DNA of 18,195 nucleotides. Origin: an uncultured Streptomyces sp. Lineage in GTDB: Bacteria; Actinomycetota; Actinomycetes; Streptomycetales; Streptomycetaceae. The stretch is from the NCBI GenBank assembly GCA_946480485.1, contig CAMLJW010000049.1, positions 1-18,195 of the forward strand. Reading direction: 5' to 3'. Below the pieces are notes generated by a model, which was not told the DNA's origin, did no database searches, and saw nothing but the letters and a program-made list of their open reading frames with translations. How positions within the stretch are numbered: the first letter of the stretch is position 1; each line of letters starts with the position of its first letter. The position numbers and the translations under genes are program-made. Shown here piece by piece: positions 1 to 6,740 of the stretch.

Positions 1-123
1 CAGGCGGTCGTGCTCGTACTCGTAGGGAAAGTCGCGCCACAACGGGTAATCCCGATTCAGGTGGCGGATCGCCTTGAAGGCCAGGGCCTGCAGGCGCCAC
101 GGCCGGAAGGCCGCGTGGTCGTA
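1..123 (-). pseudogene. Coding fragment on the minus strand, possibly DUF1343/NamZ-like, cut off at its 5' side
   Basis: Read on the minus strand, this stretch gives a convincing protein segment containing FRPWRLQALAFKAIRHL followed by YPLWRDFPYEYEHDRL, which runs out of the window at the left edge. The pattern FRPWR...WR..PYEYE.DRL recalls the C-terminal half of DUF1343 (exo-beta-N-acetylmuramidase NamZ) proteins. That is recalled family knowledge, not a search result. No start codon or upstream part of such a protein is visible: to its right the plus-strand YibE/F sequence takes over at about 112-135. Several codons (AAT, GAT, TTG, TTT) are less G/C-ending than in the neighbouring genes. 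It may be the truncated end of a real neighbour, a rearrangement junction, or a chimeric contig end. Family assignment is weak; that the minus frame here is coding is more secure. Confidence 0.35.
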
Positions 124-888
124 GTGGGCCGGATGCGGGGTGTCATGGCGTTGATCGCGCTGGCCGTCAGCTTCCTCATCCTCACGTTCTTCATCCTGCC
201 CGCGGTCCTTCAGGGCTCGAATCCGCTGGTCGTGGCTGTTGTCGGGGCGAGCGCCATCATGCTGATCGCGCTCTACATGTGCCATGGTCTCTCCGCCCGT
301 ACGTCGGTGGCTGTACTCGGCACGCTGCTCTCGCTGCTGCTGATCGGGCTGCTCGGCTCGCAGTTCATCGGCTGGGCCGCGCTCACCGGGAACACGGACG
401 ACAACACCGGTTTGATCCACGGCCTGTACCCGACCATCGACATGAGCGGTCTGCTGCTCGCAGGCGTCATCATCGGTTCGCTGGGTGTGCTCGACGATGT
501 GACGGTGACGCAGACATCGGCGGTCTGGGAACTGCACGAGGCCAATCCGACGATGGGCTGGCGCGGGCTGTACCGCGCGGGCATACGAATCGGCCGCGAT
601 CACATCGCGTCCGTCGTCAACACACTCGTTTTGGCTTACGCGGGCGCTGCGCTGCCCCTGTTGCTGCTGTTCTCGATCGCGCAGAGCAGCGTGGGGACGG
701 TGGCCAACAGCGAACTGGTCGCCGAGGAGATCGTGCGCACGCTCGTCGGCTCGATCGGCCTGGTCGCCTCGGTCCCGGTCACCACGGCTCTGGCCGCTCT
801 CGTGGTCTCGGCGGATCGCCCGAATCCTCAGACGGCCGCCGTAGAGGCACCGATACGCGGTGGAAGGGGCCACCGCCGCAAGCGCTGA
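1..888 (+). CDS. YibE/F family membrane protein, 5' part missing or replaced
   Basis: From about position 133 the protein matches what I know of streptomycete YibE/F family proteins (PF07907), multi-pass membrane proteins of uncertain function. It begins GRMRGVMALIALAVSFLIL, continues through hydrophobic segments, has the conserved stretch GVLDDVTVTQTSAVWELHEA, then two more membrane segments and a basic tail ending RRKR. The frame is open to the left edge, with an ATG at 10 and others at 133 and 145. The first ~40 residues are not membrane-like and do not look like the family's N-terminal region; the opposite strand looks coding there instead. The gene is therefore probably 5'-truncated, not intact. 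Family proteins are usually around 400 residues or more, and only about 250 recognisable residues are here. It converges on ssgA. Confidence 0.7.
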   Translation, partial: QAVVLVLVGKVAPQRVIPIQVADRLEGQGLQAPRPEGRVVVVGRMRGVMALIALAVSFLILTFFILPAVLQGSNPLVVAVVGASAIMLIALYMCHGLSARTSVAVLGTLLSLLLIGLLGSQFIGWAALTGNTDDNTGLIHGLYPTIDMSGLLLAGVIIGSLGVLDDVTVTQTSAVWELHEANPTMGWRGLYRAGIRIGRDHIASVVNTLVLAYAGAALPLLLLFSIAQSSVGTVANSELVAEEIVRTLVGSIGLVASVPVTTALAALVVSADRPNPQTAAVEAPIRGGRGHRRKR

Positions 889-953
889 AGCCGGCTTACG
901 CCCTGGCCCGCCACGGCGAAGCGTTACGCCACTGTGGGCGCCGTCACGATGCT

Positions 954-1394
954 TCAACCCGCGCTCTGCTCCTCCGCCAGGATGCGATGCAGAGCCTCGT
1001 CGAGACGTGTGTCGAAGCCGGCAAGGGAGCGTTCCTGCCCCAGCGGCACCAGCTTGTCCGTGCGGTCGAGGAACGCAACGAGCGGCACGGCACCGCAGCG
1101 GAAGAGCGCTTGGTCGACGCCGACCTGAAGCCGGATCACCACATCACCGAACCCCTCGGAACCGGCGGGCGCGATGTGCACATCTCCGTCCCCGCACGGC
1201 CGACCCACCCCATCGACCAGCAATTCCCGCCCGAAGGCCCAGGTGACCGGGGCATCGCCGGGCAGGTGAAAGGTCAGCCGCACGGCATAGGGATCACAGG
1301 TCTCGTATCGCAGTTCCACCGGAATACGGAAGGAAAGCTCATCCGAGACGAGGAAGCTCATCATGACCTCTGCCTGCACTACCGACTCGCGCAT
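954..1394 (-). CDS. ssgA: SsgA, sporulation-specific cell division activator
   Basis: The 146-residue product matches SsgA, founding member of the actinomycete SsgA-like proteins (SALPs). SsgA acts with SsgB in placing the FtsZ ring for sporulation septation and affects hyphal branching. Visible family hallmarks are SFRIPVELRYE near the N-terminus, DPYAVRLTFHLPGDAPVTW, FGRELLVDGV, and VAFLDRTDKLVPLGQE near the C-terminus; the protein ends AEEQSAG as SsgA proteins do. I use the ATG at 1394, giving a start MRESV; an internal ATGATG (MMSFLV) preceded by an AGAGG-like site is an alternative. The gene lies 99 bp downstream of ssgR in the same direction, the known ssgR-ssgA order. From memory the sequence looks closer to the S. 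griseus-type allele than to S. coelicolor. Confidence 0.93.
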   Translation of the reverse strand: MRESVVQAEVMMSFLVSDELSFRIPVELRYETCDPYAVRLTFHLPGDAPVTWAFGRELLVDGVGRPCGDGDVHIAPAGSEGFGDVVIRLQVGVDQALFRCGAVPLVAFLDRTDKLVPLGQERSLAGFDTRLDEALHRILAEEQSAG

Positions 1395-1422
1395 CGCCTA
1401 CCCCGTCGTTTGCCGTCGACTG

Positions 1423-1452
1423 GCCAGGAACCATACCCCTGACACTCCTGGC
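1423..1452. promoter_or_regulatory. Inverted repeat in the ssgR-ssgA intergenic region
   Basis: GCCAGGA (1423-1429) and TCCTGGC (1446-1452) form a perfect 7-bp inverted repeat with a 16-nt spacer, 29 bp upstream of the ssgA start. The 99-bp gap should hold the ssgA promoter, and SsgR is known to be needed for ssgA expression, so this is a possible operator. No clean -35/-10 pair is visible, so the role is inferred from position only. Confidence 0.3.
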
Positions 1453-1493
1453 ATCTTGCTGAACGTACACAACAGATCACAAGGAGTGAGTTT

Positions 1494-2294
1494 TCAGATG
1501 CTGATAGAGAGGGCGAACGACCCCAGTAGCCTGCCGATCTCGTCCTGCAACTGCCGTGCCGCGGGAAGCAGTCGGTCGGCCTGGTGGGAGGGCAGGGACA
1601 TGGCCATCGTTGCGGCCATGGTGCCCGCGGTGATGGGAAGCGCGGCGCAGACCGTGCCCAGCGCGTACTCCTGACGCTCGATCACGGCCTGCATGCGTTG
1701 CGCGCCGTCGAGGCGTCGCAGCAGAGTGTGATCGTCACGCACCGTGTACGGAGTGATCGACTGCACGGGATAGCGGTCGAGGTGGTCCCGGCGGGCCTCC
1801 TCATCGAGTTGGGACAGCAGGCACTGGCCGATCGCGTGGGCGTGCCCCGTCTCACGGAAGTCGGCCCACTCCTCGACGGCTGGACTGCCCGGCGAGTCGG
1901 CGACGCACTGGACCTCGATCTCGCCCTCTCGGTAGACCGCGTAGTACACGGGCACACCGATCGCGTCGCGCCAGCGTGAGAGCGCGTCAAGGACCGTGCT
2001 GCGACGTTTCTGCCGGGCGGCGCCGGCTGACAGTCGCTCGGCCGCCTCGCCGAGGAAGAACAGTCCCTTCTCGCGGCGCAGATAGCCCTCGTACGCGAGG
2101 GTGCGCAGCAGGTGGTACGCCGTGGGCAATGCGAGCCCGGCCTCGCGGGCCAGCTGCTTGGCAGGCGCCCCGTGCCCATGCCGGGCGACGGATTCCAGAA
2201 GGCGCATCGCACGCTGAACGGATCCGATCAGCGTGGTGGAGTGCGGGTCGGTGGAGGGTGTGTGCGGTCCTGCGGGTGCGGTGTCAGTGGCCAA
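1494..2294 (-). CDS. ssgR: SsgR, IclR-family regulator of ssgA
   Basis: This 266-residue protein has IclR-family architecture. An N-terminal winged helix-turn-helix spans about residues 22-85 (IGSVQRAMRLLESVARHG, then AKQLAREAGLALPTAYHLLRTL), and an effector-binding domain fills about residues 95-260. Its position directly upstream of ssgA in the same orientation identifies it as SsgR, which is required for ssgA transcription in S. coelicolor. The start is a TTG at 2294 preceded by GGGAGTGACC, a reasonable Shine-Dalgarno; about 20 non-conserved residues then precede the winged helix. The family assignment is firm. The gene name rests on the pairing with ssgA. Confidence 0.88.
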   Translation of the reverse strand: MATDTAPAGPHTPSTDPHSTTLIGSVQRAMRLLESVARHGHGAPAKQLAREAGLALPTAYHLLRTLAYEGYLRREKGLFFLGEAAERLSAGAARQKRRSTVLDALSRWRDAIGVPVYYAVYREGEIEVQCVADSPGSPAVEEWADFRETGHAHAIGQCLLSQLDEEARRDHLDRYPVQSITPYTVRDDHTLLRRLDGAQRMQAVIERQEYALGTVCAALPITAGTMAATMAMSLPSHQADRLLPAARQLQDEIGRLLGSFALSISI

Positions 2295-2531
2295 AGGTCA
2301 CTCCCGAAGCGCGAGGAGGGCTGCCCGTGCGGGGATAACACGGGAGGGAAGGTGCGCCGCTCACGGGGATCAACCCCGCGTCGAGTTCCGGACTTTAACC
2401 CTCCGCCACCGCTCGCGGGCCACCTGTCCGGCAAACTTCCCTCCCCCGAGGGAACCATCGATTCCTGTTACCGACGCCGGTTGCCGACCGGTCGGTCGGT
2501 CACGCCCCTCACCTGTCACCCCGCCTATCAA

Positions 2532-2744
2532 CTACCAGTCACTCCGTGACGACGAGCTCGACACGAACTTCCGTACGACGTAGATGAGTCCGCCGACCAG
2601 CGCCACGAACACCAGCACCTTGAAGAGCAGGCCGATCACGAAGCCGACGACGGTCGCGATCACGCTGCCGAACACCACCAGGGCGATGACCGGAACCGCG
2701 ACCCACTTCACCCACCACGGCAACCCCGCGAAAATCTCTCGCAT
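2532..2744 (-). CDS. Small membrane protein, DUF5326-like
   Basis: A 70-residue protein starting MREIFAGLPWWVKWVAV, with two hydrophobic stretches at about residues 13-35 and 37-58 and a polar SSSSSRSDW tail. It resembles the streptomycete DUF5326 family, small two-helix membrane proteins of unknown function with conserved length. An AAGGA Shine-Dalgarno lies upstream of the ATG at 2744. In streptomycetes I recall this gene between ssgR and a small cupin gene, as here. The upstream region holds a minisatellite, so any promoter must lie close to the start or beyond the repeat. Confidence 0.75.
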   Translation of the reverse strand: MREIFAGLPWWVKWVAVPVIALVVFGSVIATVVGFVIGLLFKVLVFVALVGGLIYVVRKFVSSSSSRSDW

Positions 2745-2796
2745 CGCAGTTGTTCCTTGTCTCTCGGCCCGTTTCCGACTGCTGACGGGTCTTGAC

Positions 2797-2874
2797 TGTC
2801 CTGCCTTGATGTCCTGCCTTGATGTCCTGCCTTGCTGTCCGGCCTTGCTGTCCGGCCTTGCTGTCCGGCCTTCG
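2797..2874. repeat. 13-bp minisatellite, six copies
   Basis: Six head-to-tail 13-bp units run through this interval. The first two read TGTCCTGCCTTGA, the third TGTCCTGCCTTGC, the fourth and fifth TGTCCGGCCTTGC, and the sixth is the same for 11 bases before diverging. The T-to-G switch at base 6 splits the array into an older and a newer half. It lies in the gap between two minus-strand genes (the cupin at 2960-3277 and the DUF5326-like gene at 2532-2744). A 13-bp period is not a multiple of three, so it does not encode a peptide repeat. Confidence 0.85.
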
Positions 2875-2959
2875 ATGCTAGGCGCGGCAGGGCTGCCGTC
2901 GGGCGTCTGGCGCCCTTGTCTTCCCCTGACCGTTCCCCAGGGAACCCTGAGGCGGGACG

Positions 2960-3277
2960 TCAGCTCTCGGGCGGAGAGAACACCACCAGAACCCGCAGGT
3001 CCTCGCTGATGTGGTGGAATGTGTGAGCCACCCCCGCGGGCACGTAGACCACACTGCCGCGCGCCACCTGCGTCGTCTCCATGCCCACGGTGATGGCGGC
3101 GCGGCCGCTCACGACGAAGTACACCTCGTCCTGGCGGTGGGGCTGCTGCGGGTCCTGCGTTCCCGCGTCCAGCGCGTAGAGGCCGACCGACATGTTCTTC
3201 TCACGCAGAAACTGGAGATACGCGCCATCGTTGGCGGCGCGCTCCGCCTCCAGTTCGTCCAGCCGGAATGCCTTCAT
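2960..3277 (-). CDS. Small single-domain cupin protein
   Basis: A 105-residue protein starting MKAFRLDELEAERAAN. Cupin motif 1 is PHRQDEVYFVVSGRA and motif 2 is VPAGVAHTFHHISEDLRVL, which supply probable metal ligands (His, Gln, Glu, then His). The fold is a small beta-barrel; members may be enzymes, metal or ligand binders, and the substrate cannot be read from sequence. The start at 3277 is supported by an upstream GAGGGGCG; a much longer open frame reaches further upstream on this strand but is antisense to other genes. It is divergent from the holin-like gene with about 60 bp between the starts, so that gap probably holds both promoters. Confidence 0.82.
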   Translation of the reverse strand: MKAFRLDELEAERAANDGAYLQFLREKNMSVGLYALDAGTQDPQQPHRQDEVYFVVSGRAAITVGMETTQVARGSVVYVPAGVAHTFHHISEDLRVLVVFSPPES

Positions 3278-3337
3278 CGCCCCTCGTCCACTTTTGGCCA
3301 GTGCCCGTAACCGATCTCGTCTGCCACGATCAGACAC

Positions 3338-3715
3338 ATGAAGAATTTCGTAGTCAAGACGATCGCCAACGCGGGCGCCCTCGCTGTCGCCGTATGGGTG
3401 CTCGACAAGATAACCCTGACCGGTGACAGCATGGGTAGGAAGATCGGCACGCTGCTTCTCGTGGCCCTGATCTTCGGACTGGTGAACTTCCTGGTCAAGC
3501 CGGTTGTGAAGGTGCTCACCTTCCCGCTGTTCGTCCTCACGCTCGGCCTGATCACTCTGTTGGTCAACGCCCTGATGCTGTTGCTCACCTCGTGGCTCGC
3601 GGACAAGCTCGACCTGAGCTTCCATGTCGAGGGCTTCTGGACCGCCGTCCTGGGCGGTCTGATCATCTCGATCGTCTCCTGGGGGCTGAACGTCATCCTC
3701 CCTGACAAGGACTGA
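3338..3715 (+). CDS. Phage-holin-like family membrane protein (PF04020 type)
   Basis: A 125-residue, very hydrophobic protein with about four membrane segments (roughly residues 8-25, 36-58, 62-88 and 100-120). The signature segments are FGLVNFLVKPVVKVLTFPLF and LGLITLLVNALMLLLTSWLA. This matches the 'phage holin family' membrane proteins (PF04020), which are chromosomal in many bacteria and have no demonstrated holin role. There is no clear Shine-Dalgarno upstream of the ATG, so a short leader or leaderless mRNA is possible. Its stop is followed after 9 bp by the ATG of the ptpA remnant, whose AAGGA Shine-Dalgarno lies inside the end of this gene. It therefore looks like the first gene of an operon with the ptpA remnant and the PLP enzyme. 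Confidence 0.82.
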   Translation: MKNFVVKTIANAGALAVAVWVLDKITLTGDSMGRKIGTLLLVALIFGLVNFLVKPVVKVLTFPLFVLTLGLITLLVNALMLLLTSWLADKLDLSFHVEGFWTAVLGGLIISIVSWGLNVILPDKD

Positions 3716-3724
3716 GCGACCCTG

Positions 3725-3925
3725 ATGTCCTACCGTGTGTGCTTCGTCTGCACCGGCGACAGGTGCCGCTCCCGATGGCCGCATCCGTCTTCCGCGCCCG
3801 TGTGGCGCAGGCAGGGCTCGACGGCGCGGTCGTGTGGGACAGCGCAGGTACCGGCGGCTGGTTTGAGGCGGCCGGCCCGGGGCTTGCTCGCCGCGGTTCA
3901 GGAAGTGGAGGAAGAGGCGGCATGA
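3725..3925 (+). pseudogene. ptpA: Remnant of a low-molecular-weight protein tyrosine phosphatase (ptpA-like)
   Basis: The first codons give MSYRVCFVCTGDRCRSR, a degraded form of the LMW-PTP active-site loop (V-C-x-GN-x-C-R-S-P). Just after CRS the family-like sequence moves to another frame: MAASVFRARVAQAGLDGAVVWDSAGTGGW is the expected next part. The centre of the protein, including the DPY motif region, is missing. A C-terminal-like tail, GLLAAVQEVEEEAA, then returns in the original frame. So there is one apparent base loss near 3772, an internal deletion of roughly 90-100 codons, and one apparent base gain near 3890. The frame from ATG to TGA stays open for 66 codons, and its TGA overlaps the next gene's ATG (ATGA). 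The product cannot be an active phosphatase. Intact homologues are about 150-165 residues; S. coelicolor has ptpA in the matching neighbourhood by my recollection. Confidence 0.72.
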
Positions 3926-5061
3926 CGGATTCCGCCACGGGGCCGGGCGACGGCACGCTCGCGGTGCGTGCCGGGCTGCCCGAACCCGTCGAACACAAGC
4001 CGGTCCTCCCGGGGCCGGTCTTTGCCGCCCACTACCACCTGCCGGGCGACCCCACGGGCCCATACGCCTACGGCCGCGACGATAATCCGACCTGGACCCA
4101 CCTGGAGCGCGCCATCGGCGAGCTGGAGGCGCCGGGCCAGGGCGGCGTCGAGACGCTCGTCTTCGCCTCCGGCATGGCGGCCATCTCGTCGGTCCTCTTC
4201 TCTCAACTCCGCGCGGGCGACGCGGTCGTCCTGCCCAGTGACGGCTACCAGGTACTGCCGCTGGTCCGCGAGCAGCTCGAGGCGTACGACATCGAGGTGC
4301 GCACCGCGCCGACCGGCGGCGACGCCCAGCTCGGCGTGCTCGACGGCGCGAAGCTGCTGTGGCTCGAGACACCGTCGAACCCGAAGCTCGACGTGTGTGG
4401 CATCCGCCGGCTCGCCGAGGCTGCACACTCGCGTGGTTGCCTGGTCGCCGTCGACAACACCCTGGCGACCCCGCTCGGGCAGCGCCCGCTGGAGCTCGGC
4501 GCCGACTTCTCCGTGGCCAGCGGCACAAAGCAGCTCACCGGGCACGGGGACATCCTGCTGGGGTACGTCGCCGGCGACGACGCATCGGCGATGGCTTCGG
4601 TACGGCGCTGGCGCAAGATCGTCGGTGCGATCCCGGGGCCGATGGAAGCCTGGCTCGCGCACCGTTCGATCGCCACGCTCCAACTGCGCGTCGACCGTCA
4701 GAACGCCACCGCGCTGATGCTCGCGGAAGCCCTGCACGACCGGCCCGAGGTGACCGGGATCCGCTATCCGGGGCTGCCCGGCGACCCTTCGCACAAGGTC
4801 GCCTCGCAGCAGATGAGGCGCTACGGGTGCGTGGTGTCGTTCACGTTGTCCACCCGGGCCTGTGCCGACCGTTTTCTCGACGCGCTGCGTCTGGTGGACG
4901 ACGCGACGAGCTTCGGTGGGGTGCGGTCCACGGCCGAGCGGCGCGGCCGCTGGGGAGGGGACTCGGTCCCGGAAGGCTTCATCCGCTTCTCGGTGGGTGC
5001 CGAGAATCCCGAGGACCTGGTGGCGGACGTACTGCATGCGCTCAACGCATCGGCGAAGTGA
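3922..5061 (+). CDS. Cystathionine gamma-lyase / Cys-Met metabolism PLP enzyme
   Basis: A 379-residue fold-type I PLP enzyme of the Cys/Met metabolism family (PF01053). Visible features are YGRDDNPTWTHLE at 50-62 (the Y-x-R...NPT motif contacting PLP phosphate from the partner subunit), FASGMAAISS at 81-90, VDNTLATPLGQRPLELGAD around the PLP-binding Asp178, and SGTKQLTGHGDILLG with the Schiff-base Lys203. The most likely role is splitting cystathionine into cysteine, 2-oxobutyrate and ammonia in reverse trans-sulphuration; cystathionine synthase or methionine lyase activity cannot be excluded. The chosen ATG at 3922 has GGAGGAAGAGG upstream and overlaps the stop of the ptpA remnant by ATGA. 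Translation was probably coupled to ptpA and may still be coupled to the remnant frame. Confidence 0.88.
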   Translation: MTDSATGPGDGTLAVRAGLPEPVEHKPVLPGPVFAAHYHLPGDPTGPYAYGRDDNPTWTHLERAIGELEAPGQGGVETLVFASGMAAISSVLFSQLRAGDAVVLPSDGYQVLPLVREQLEAYDIEVRTAPTGGDAQLGVLDGAKLLWLETPSNPKLDVCGIRRLAEAAHSRGCLVAVDNTLATPLGQRPLELGADFSVASGTKQLTGHGDILLGYVAGDDASAMASVRRWRKIVGAIPGPMEAWLAHRSIATLQLRVDRQNATALMLAEALHDRPEVTGIRYPGLPGDPSHKVASQQMRRYGCVVSFTLSTRACADRFLDALRLVDDATSFGGVRSTAERRGRWGGDSVPEGFIRFSVGAENPEDLVADVLHALNASAK

Positions 5062-5080
5062 CGGCTTCCTGAACGACCGG

Positions 5081-5340
5081 TCAGTAACCCGTTCCCCGTA
5101 GGACGGCCGGTCCGAGCCTCCCCCCTCTTGGCTCGGATCTGGGGTCGGTGACCTTGGGTTCGGCGCCCTGGAACGCGTTGACCTGCTGTTTCATGCGTTT
5201 CAGGGCGTTGACGGGGGTGCGGGTTTTTGCGGGTTCGCACTCCCCGGGGGCTCCCCGGACTCCCCCAGGAAACGTTTGAGCGAGCTCCTGGTGGCCTCGT
5301 CCGCCGAGAGCAGCCCCTTTCGGGATCTTGAACAGTCGCG
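5081..5340 (-). pseudogene. Decayed coding fragment of unknown identity
   Basis: On the minus strand two overlapping frames show protein-like sequence with G/C-ending codons. One reads LLSADEATRSSLKRFLGESG at about 5250-5310. The other reads VNALKRMKQQVNAFQG at about 5160-5210 and ends at a TGA at 5081-5083. They can be joined only by a frameshift in the GC-rich stretch near 5240, and no start codon with a Shine-Dalgarno is seen. I do not recognise the family. It lies directly beside the oxygenase operon and may be debris from the event that placed that operon here. A short GC hairpin (CCGGGG at 5244-5249, CCCCGG at 5253-5258) sits in the middle. Confidence 0.3.
5112..5138. terminator. Hairpin after the PLP-enzyme gene
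   Basis: TCCGAGCC (5112-5119) and GGCTCGGA (5131-5138) form a perfect 8-bp stem with an 11-nt loop, 50 bp after the stop of the cystathionine gamma-lyase gene. There is no T-run after it, as is common for terminators in streptomycetes. Confidence 0.5.
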
Positions 5341-5709
5341 GTTCAACGGACCCTCACTCAGGCTGAACAGCTACGTAGTTGGGCGGTTATCCCTTTGTGA
5401 TTGTGGTCACGCTCGGAGGGCATGATTACAGCCAGGTTGGCTAATTCCAGAACGCTGGCCCGGTGCATATTCAGACACAGCGGGCCACCTCGTTCGGCCA
5501 TGGGTCATCACTCTGTGTGCGGCACTAAGCGGAAGTTTGACGTCCTTTCTGGCCTCGCCCAAAATGCCATCAGCAAGACGCATCCACCAGATCCACTTAG
5601 CGGCCCGGGTGCTCCATAGACATCGACGGTGGCCGCAGCAATAGTCCGGTGCGCCCGCATCGCACCGGAAGTGTAATATCAGTTTCATGGAGCTCGGGGG
5701 AGCCCCTAC
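5341..5709 (+). promoter_or_regulatory. Control region of the oxygenase operon
   Basis: No intact gene is visible in this 369-bp stretch, which has lower G+C than its surroundings. A candidate promoter is TTGACG (5537-5542) and CAAAAT (5560-5565) with a 17-bp spacer. A second -10-like hexamer, TAATAT (5674-5679), lies next to a 9-bp inverted repeat (5645-5669) listed separately. The 8-bp palindrome CTACGTAG occurs near 5370. Promoter assignment is by motif only. Confidence 0.4.
5645..5669. promoter_or_regulatory. 9-bp inverted repeat upstream of the oxygenase operon
   Basis: TCCGGTGCG (5645-5653) and CGCACCGGA (5661-5669) are perfect inverted copies with a 7-nt spacer. They end 5 nt before TAATAT (5674-5679) and 40 nt before the first oxygenase start. 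The size suits an operator for a dimeric repressor; if transcription starts at the 5537-5565 promoter, it would also form a leader hairpin. Confidence 0.5.
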
Positions 5710-6711
5710 ATGGCGATTCACTCCATTCCGGTTATCAGCTACGACGAAATCCTCTCCGGTGAGGTAACTCCCGGATGCATCATGGACACGTTGGTAGCTA
5801 CCGGATTCTTCTACCTCTCTGATCTTGACCAGGTCATCTCTCCGCTGCTTTTCAAGTCGTTGCAAGACGTCTCGAAAAGCTTCTTCGACTTCCCGACCGA
5901 GTCAAAGATGGAGTACTACATCGGTGATTCCGACAATCACCGCGGCTACGTCCCCGTCACGGAGCAGGGTGCGTACGGCGACGAATCCATACGGGTCTAC
6001 GAAGCCTTCGACATCGGCTACGAGAGCGAGCCGCTGCCGCCGGCACGCAGTCTCGGGTTCGAGCTTGTGGGTCCGAACCGGTACCCCGCCCACATCGACG
6101 GCATGGCCAAGACCGCGCAGGCGTACTACGAGGCCAACTTCGGTATCGCCCGCGAGATCCTGCAACTGATCGCACGCGGCGTCGGGGAAGAGAAGGACTA
6201 CTTCGACCCTTGGATCAAGCGCCCGGCCTCACAATTGCGCCTGATCCACTACTTGCCGAACGACGTCCTGGTGAACAGCGGCGACACGTCCATGGGGGCG
6301 CACACCGACTACGAGCTCTTCACATTCATCCACCAGACCTCGCCCGGGTTGCTGGCATACGACCGCGCCTTGAAATCCTGGCGCAGCATGCCCGTCTTCA
6401 AAAACACCCTGCTTGTGCTGGCCGGCGACATGCTGCAATTCATCACCGGAGGGAAAGTGAAGTCGCTCCTGCACCGGGTGGTCACGAACGGTGAAGAGCG
6501 CTACAGCTTCCCCTTCTTCATGAATCTCGACTTCGAGACCGAGCTGAGCGTCCTGCCGCAATTCGGTAGCAGCGAAGAAAAGATCATCGTGGGACACCAC
6601 CTACTGGGGCAGCTCTACCGCGATTTTCCGTACATCAAGCAGCGCGTCGATTCCGGAAAGTGGCCCGTCAATTTCGAGATCCCGGACGGCAACGTCTTCG
6701 AACAGCTGTGA
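5710..6711 (+). CDS. Isopenicillin N synthase-like 2-oxoglutarate/Fe(II) oxygenase
   Basis: A 333-residue cytosolic enzyme of the isopenicillin N synthase/2OG-Fe(II) dioxygenase family. The N-terminal DIOX_N region spans about residues 5-115 (IPVISYDEI, then TGFFYLSD), and the 2OG-Fe(II) core about 170-275. The iron triad is His198 and Asp200 in MGAHTDYELF plus His255 in SLLHRVV. The co-substrate Arg264 and Ser266 are in the R-x-S motif RYSFPFF, so all catalytic residues are present. Such enzymes hydroxylate, desaturate or cyclise small molecules using 2-oxoglutarate and O2; the substrate cannot be told, and isopenicillin N formation is unlikely because no ACV synthetase is near. The ATG at 5710 follows GGGGGAG. 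It is the first gene of the four-gene operon, 29 bp ahead of the dehydrogenase. Its early codons are less GC-rich than those of the neighbours. Confidence 0.88.
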   Translation: MAIHSIPVISYDEILSGEVTPGCIMDTLVATGFFYLSDLDQVISPLLFKSLQDVSKSFFDFPTESKMEYYIGDSDNHRGYVPVTEQGAYGDESIRVYEAFDIGYESEPLPPARSLGFELVGPNRYPAHIDGMAKTAQAYYEANFGIAREILQLIARGVGEEKDYFDPWIKRPASQLRLIHYLPNDVLVNSGDTSMGAHTDYELFTFIHQTSPGLLAYDRALKSWRSMPVFKNTLLVLAGDMLQFITGGKVKSLLHRVVTNGEERYSFPFFMNLDFETELSVLPQFGSSEEKIIVGHHLLGQLYRDFPYIKQRVDSGKWPVNFEIPDGNVFEQL

Positions 6712-6740
6712 TCCGCCCCGACACCCAGGAGAATTTCTTC

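Noticed and set aside
279..1442. A 387-codon open frame on the plus strand across the YibE/F gene and ssgA
   Set aside because: It is Arg/His/Gly-rich, lacks G/C third-position bias, and overlaps two recognisable genes in other frames; a high-GC shadow.
2960..4528. A 522-codon minus-strand frame ending in the cupin
   Set aside because: Only the last 105 codons match a family; the rest is antisense to the holin-like and PLP-enzyme genes, and a Shine-Dalgarno supports the start at 3277.
3898..5037. A 379-codon minus-strand frame
   Set aside because: Exact antisense of the cystathionine gamma-lyase gene with shadow composition (Arg, His, Val, Glu rich).
5407..5865. A 152-codon minus-strand frame over the control region of the oxygenase operon
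   Set aside because: No codon bias, no start signal, and it runs antisense into the confirmed oxygenase gene.
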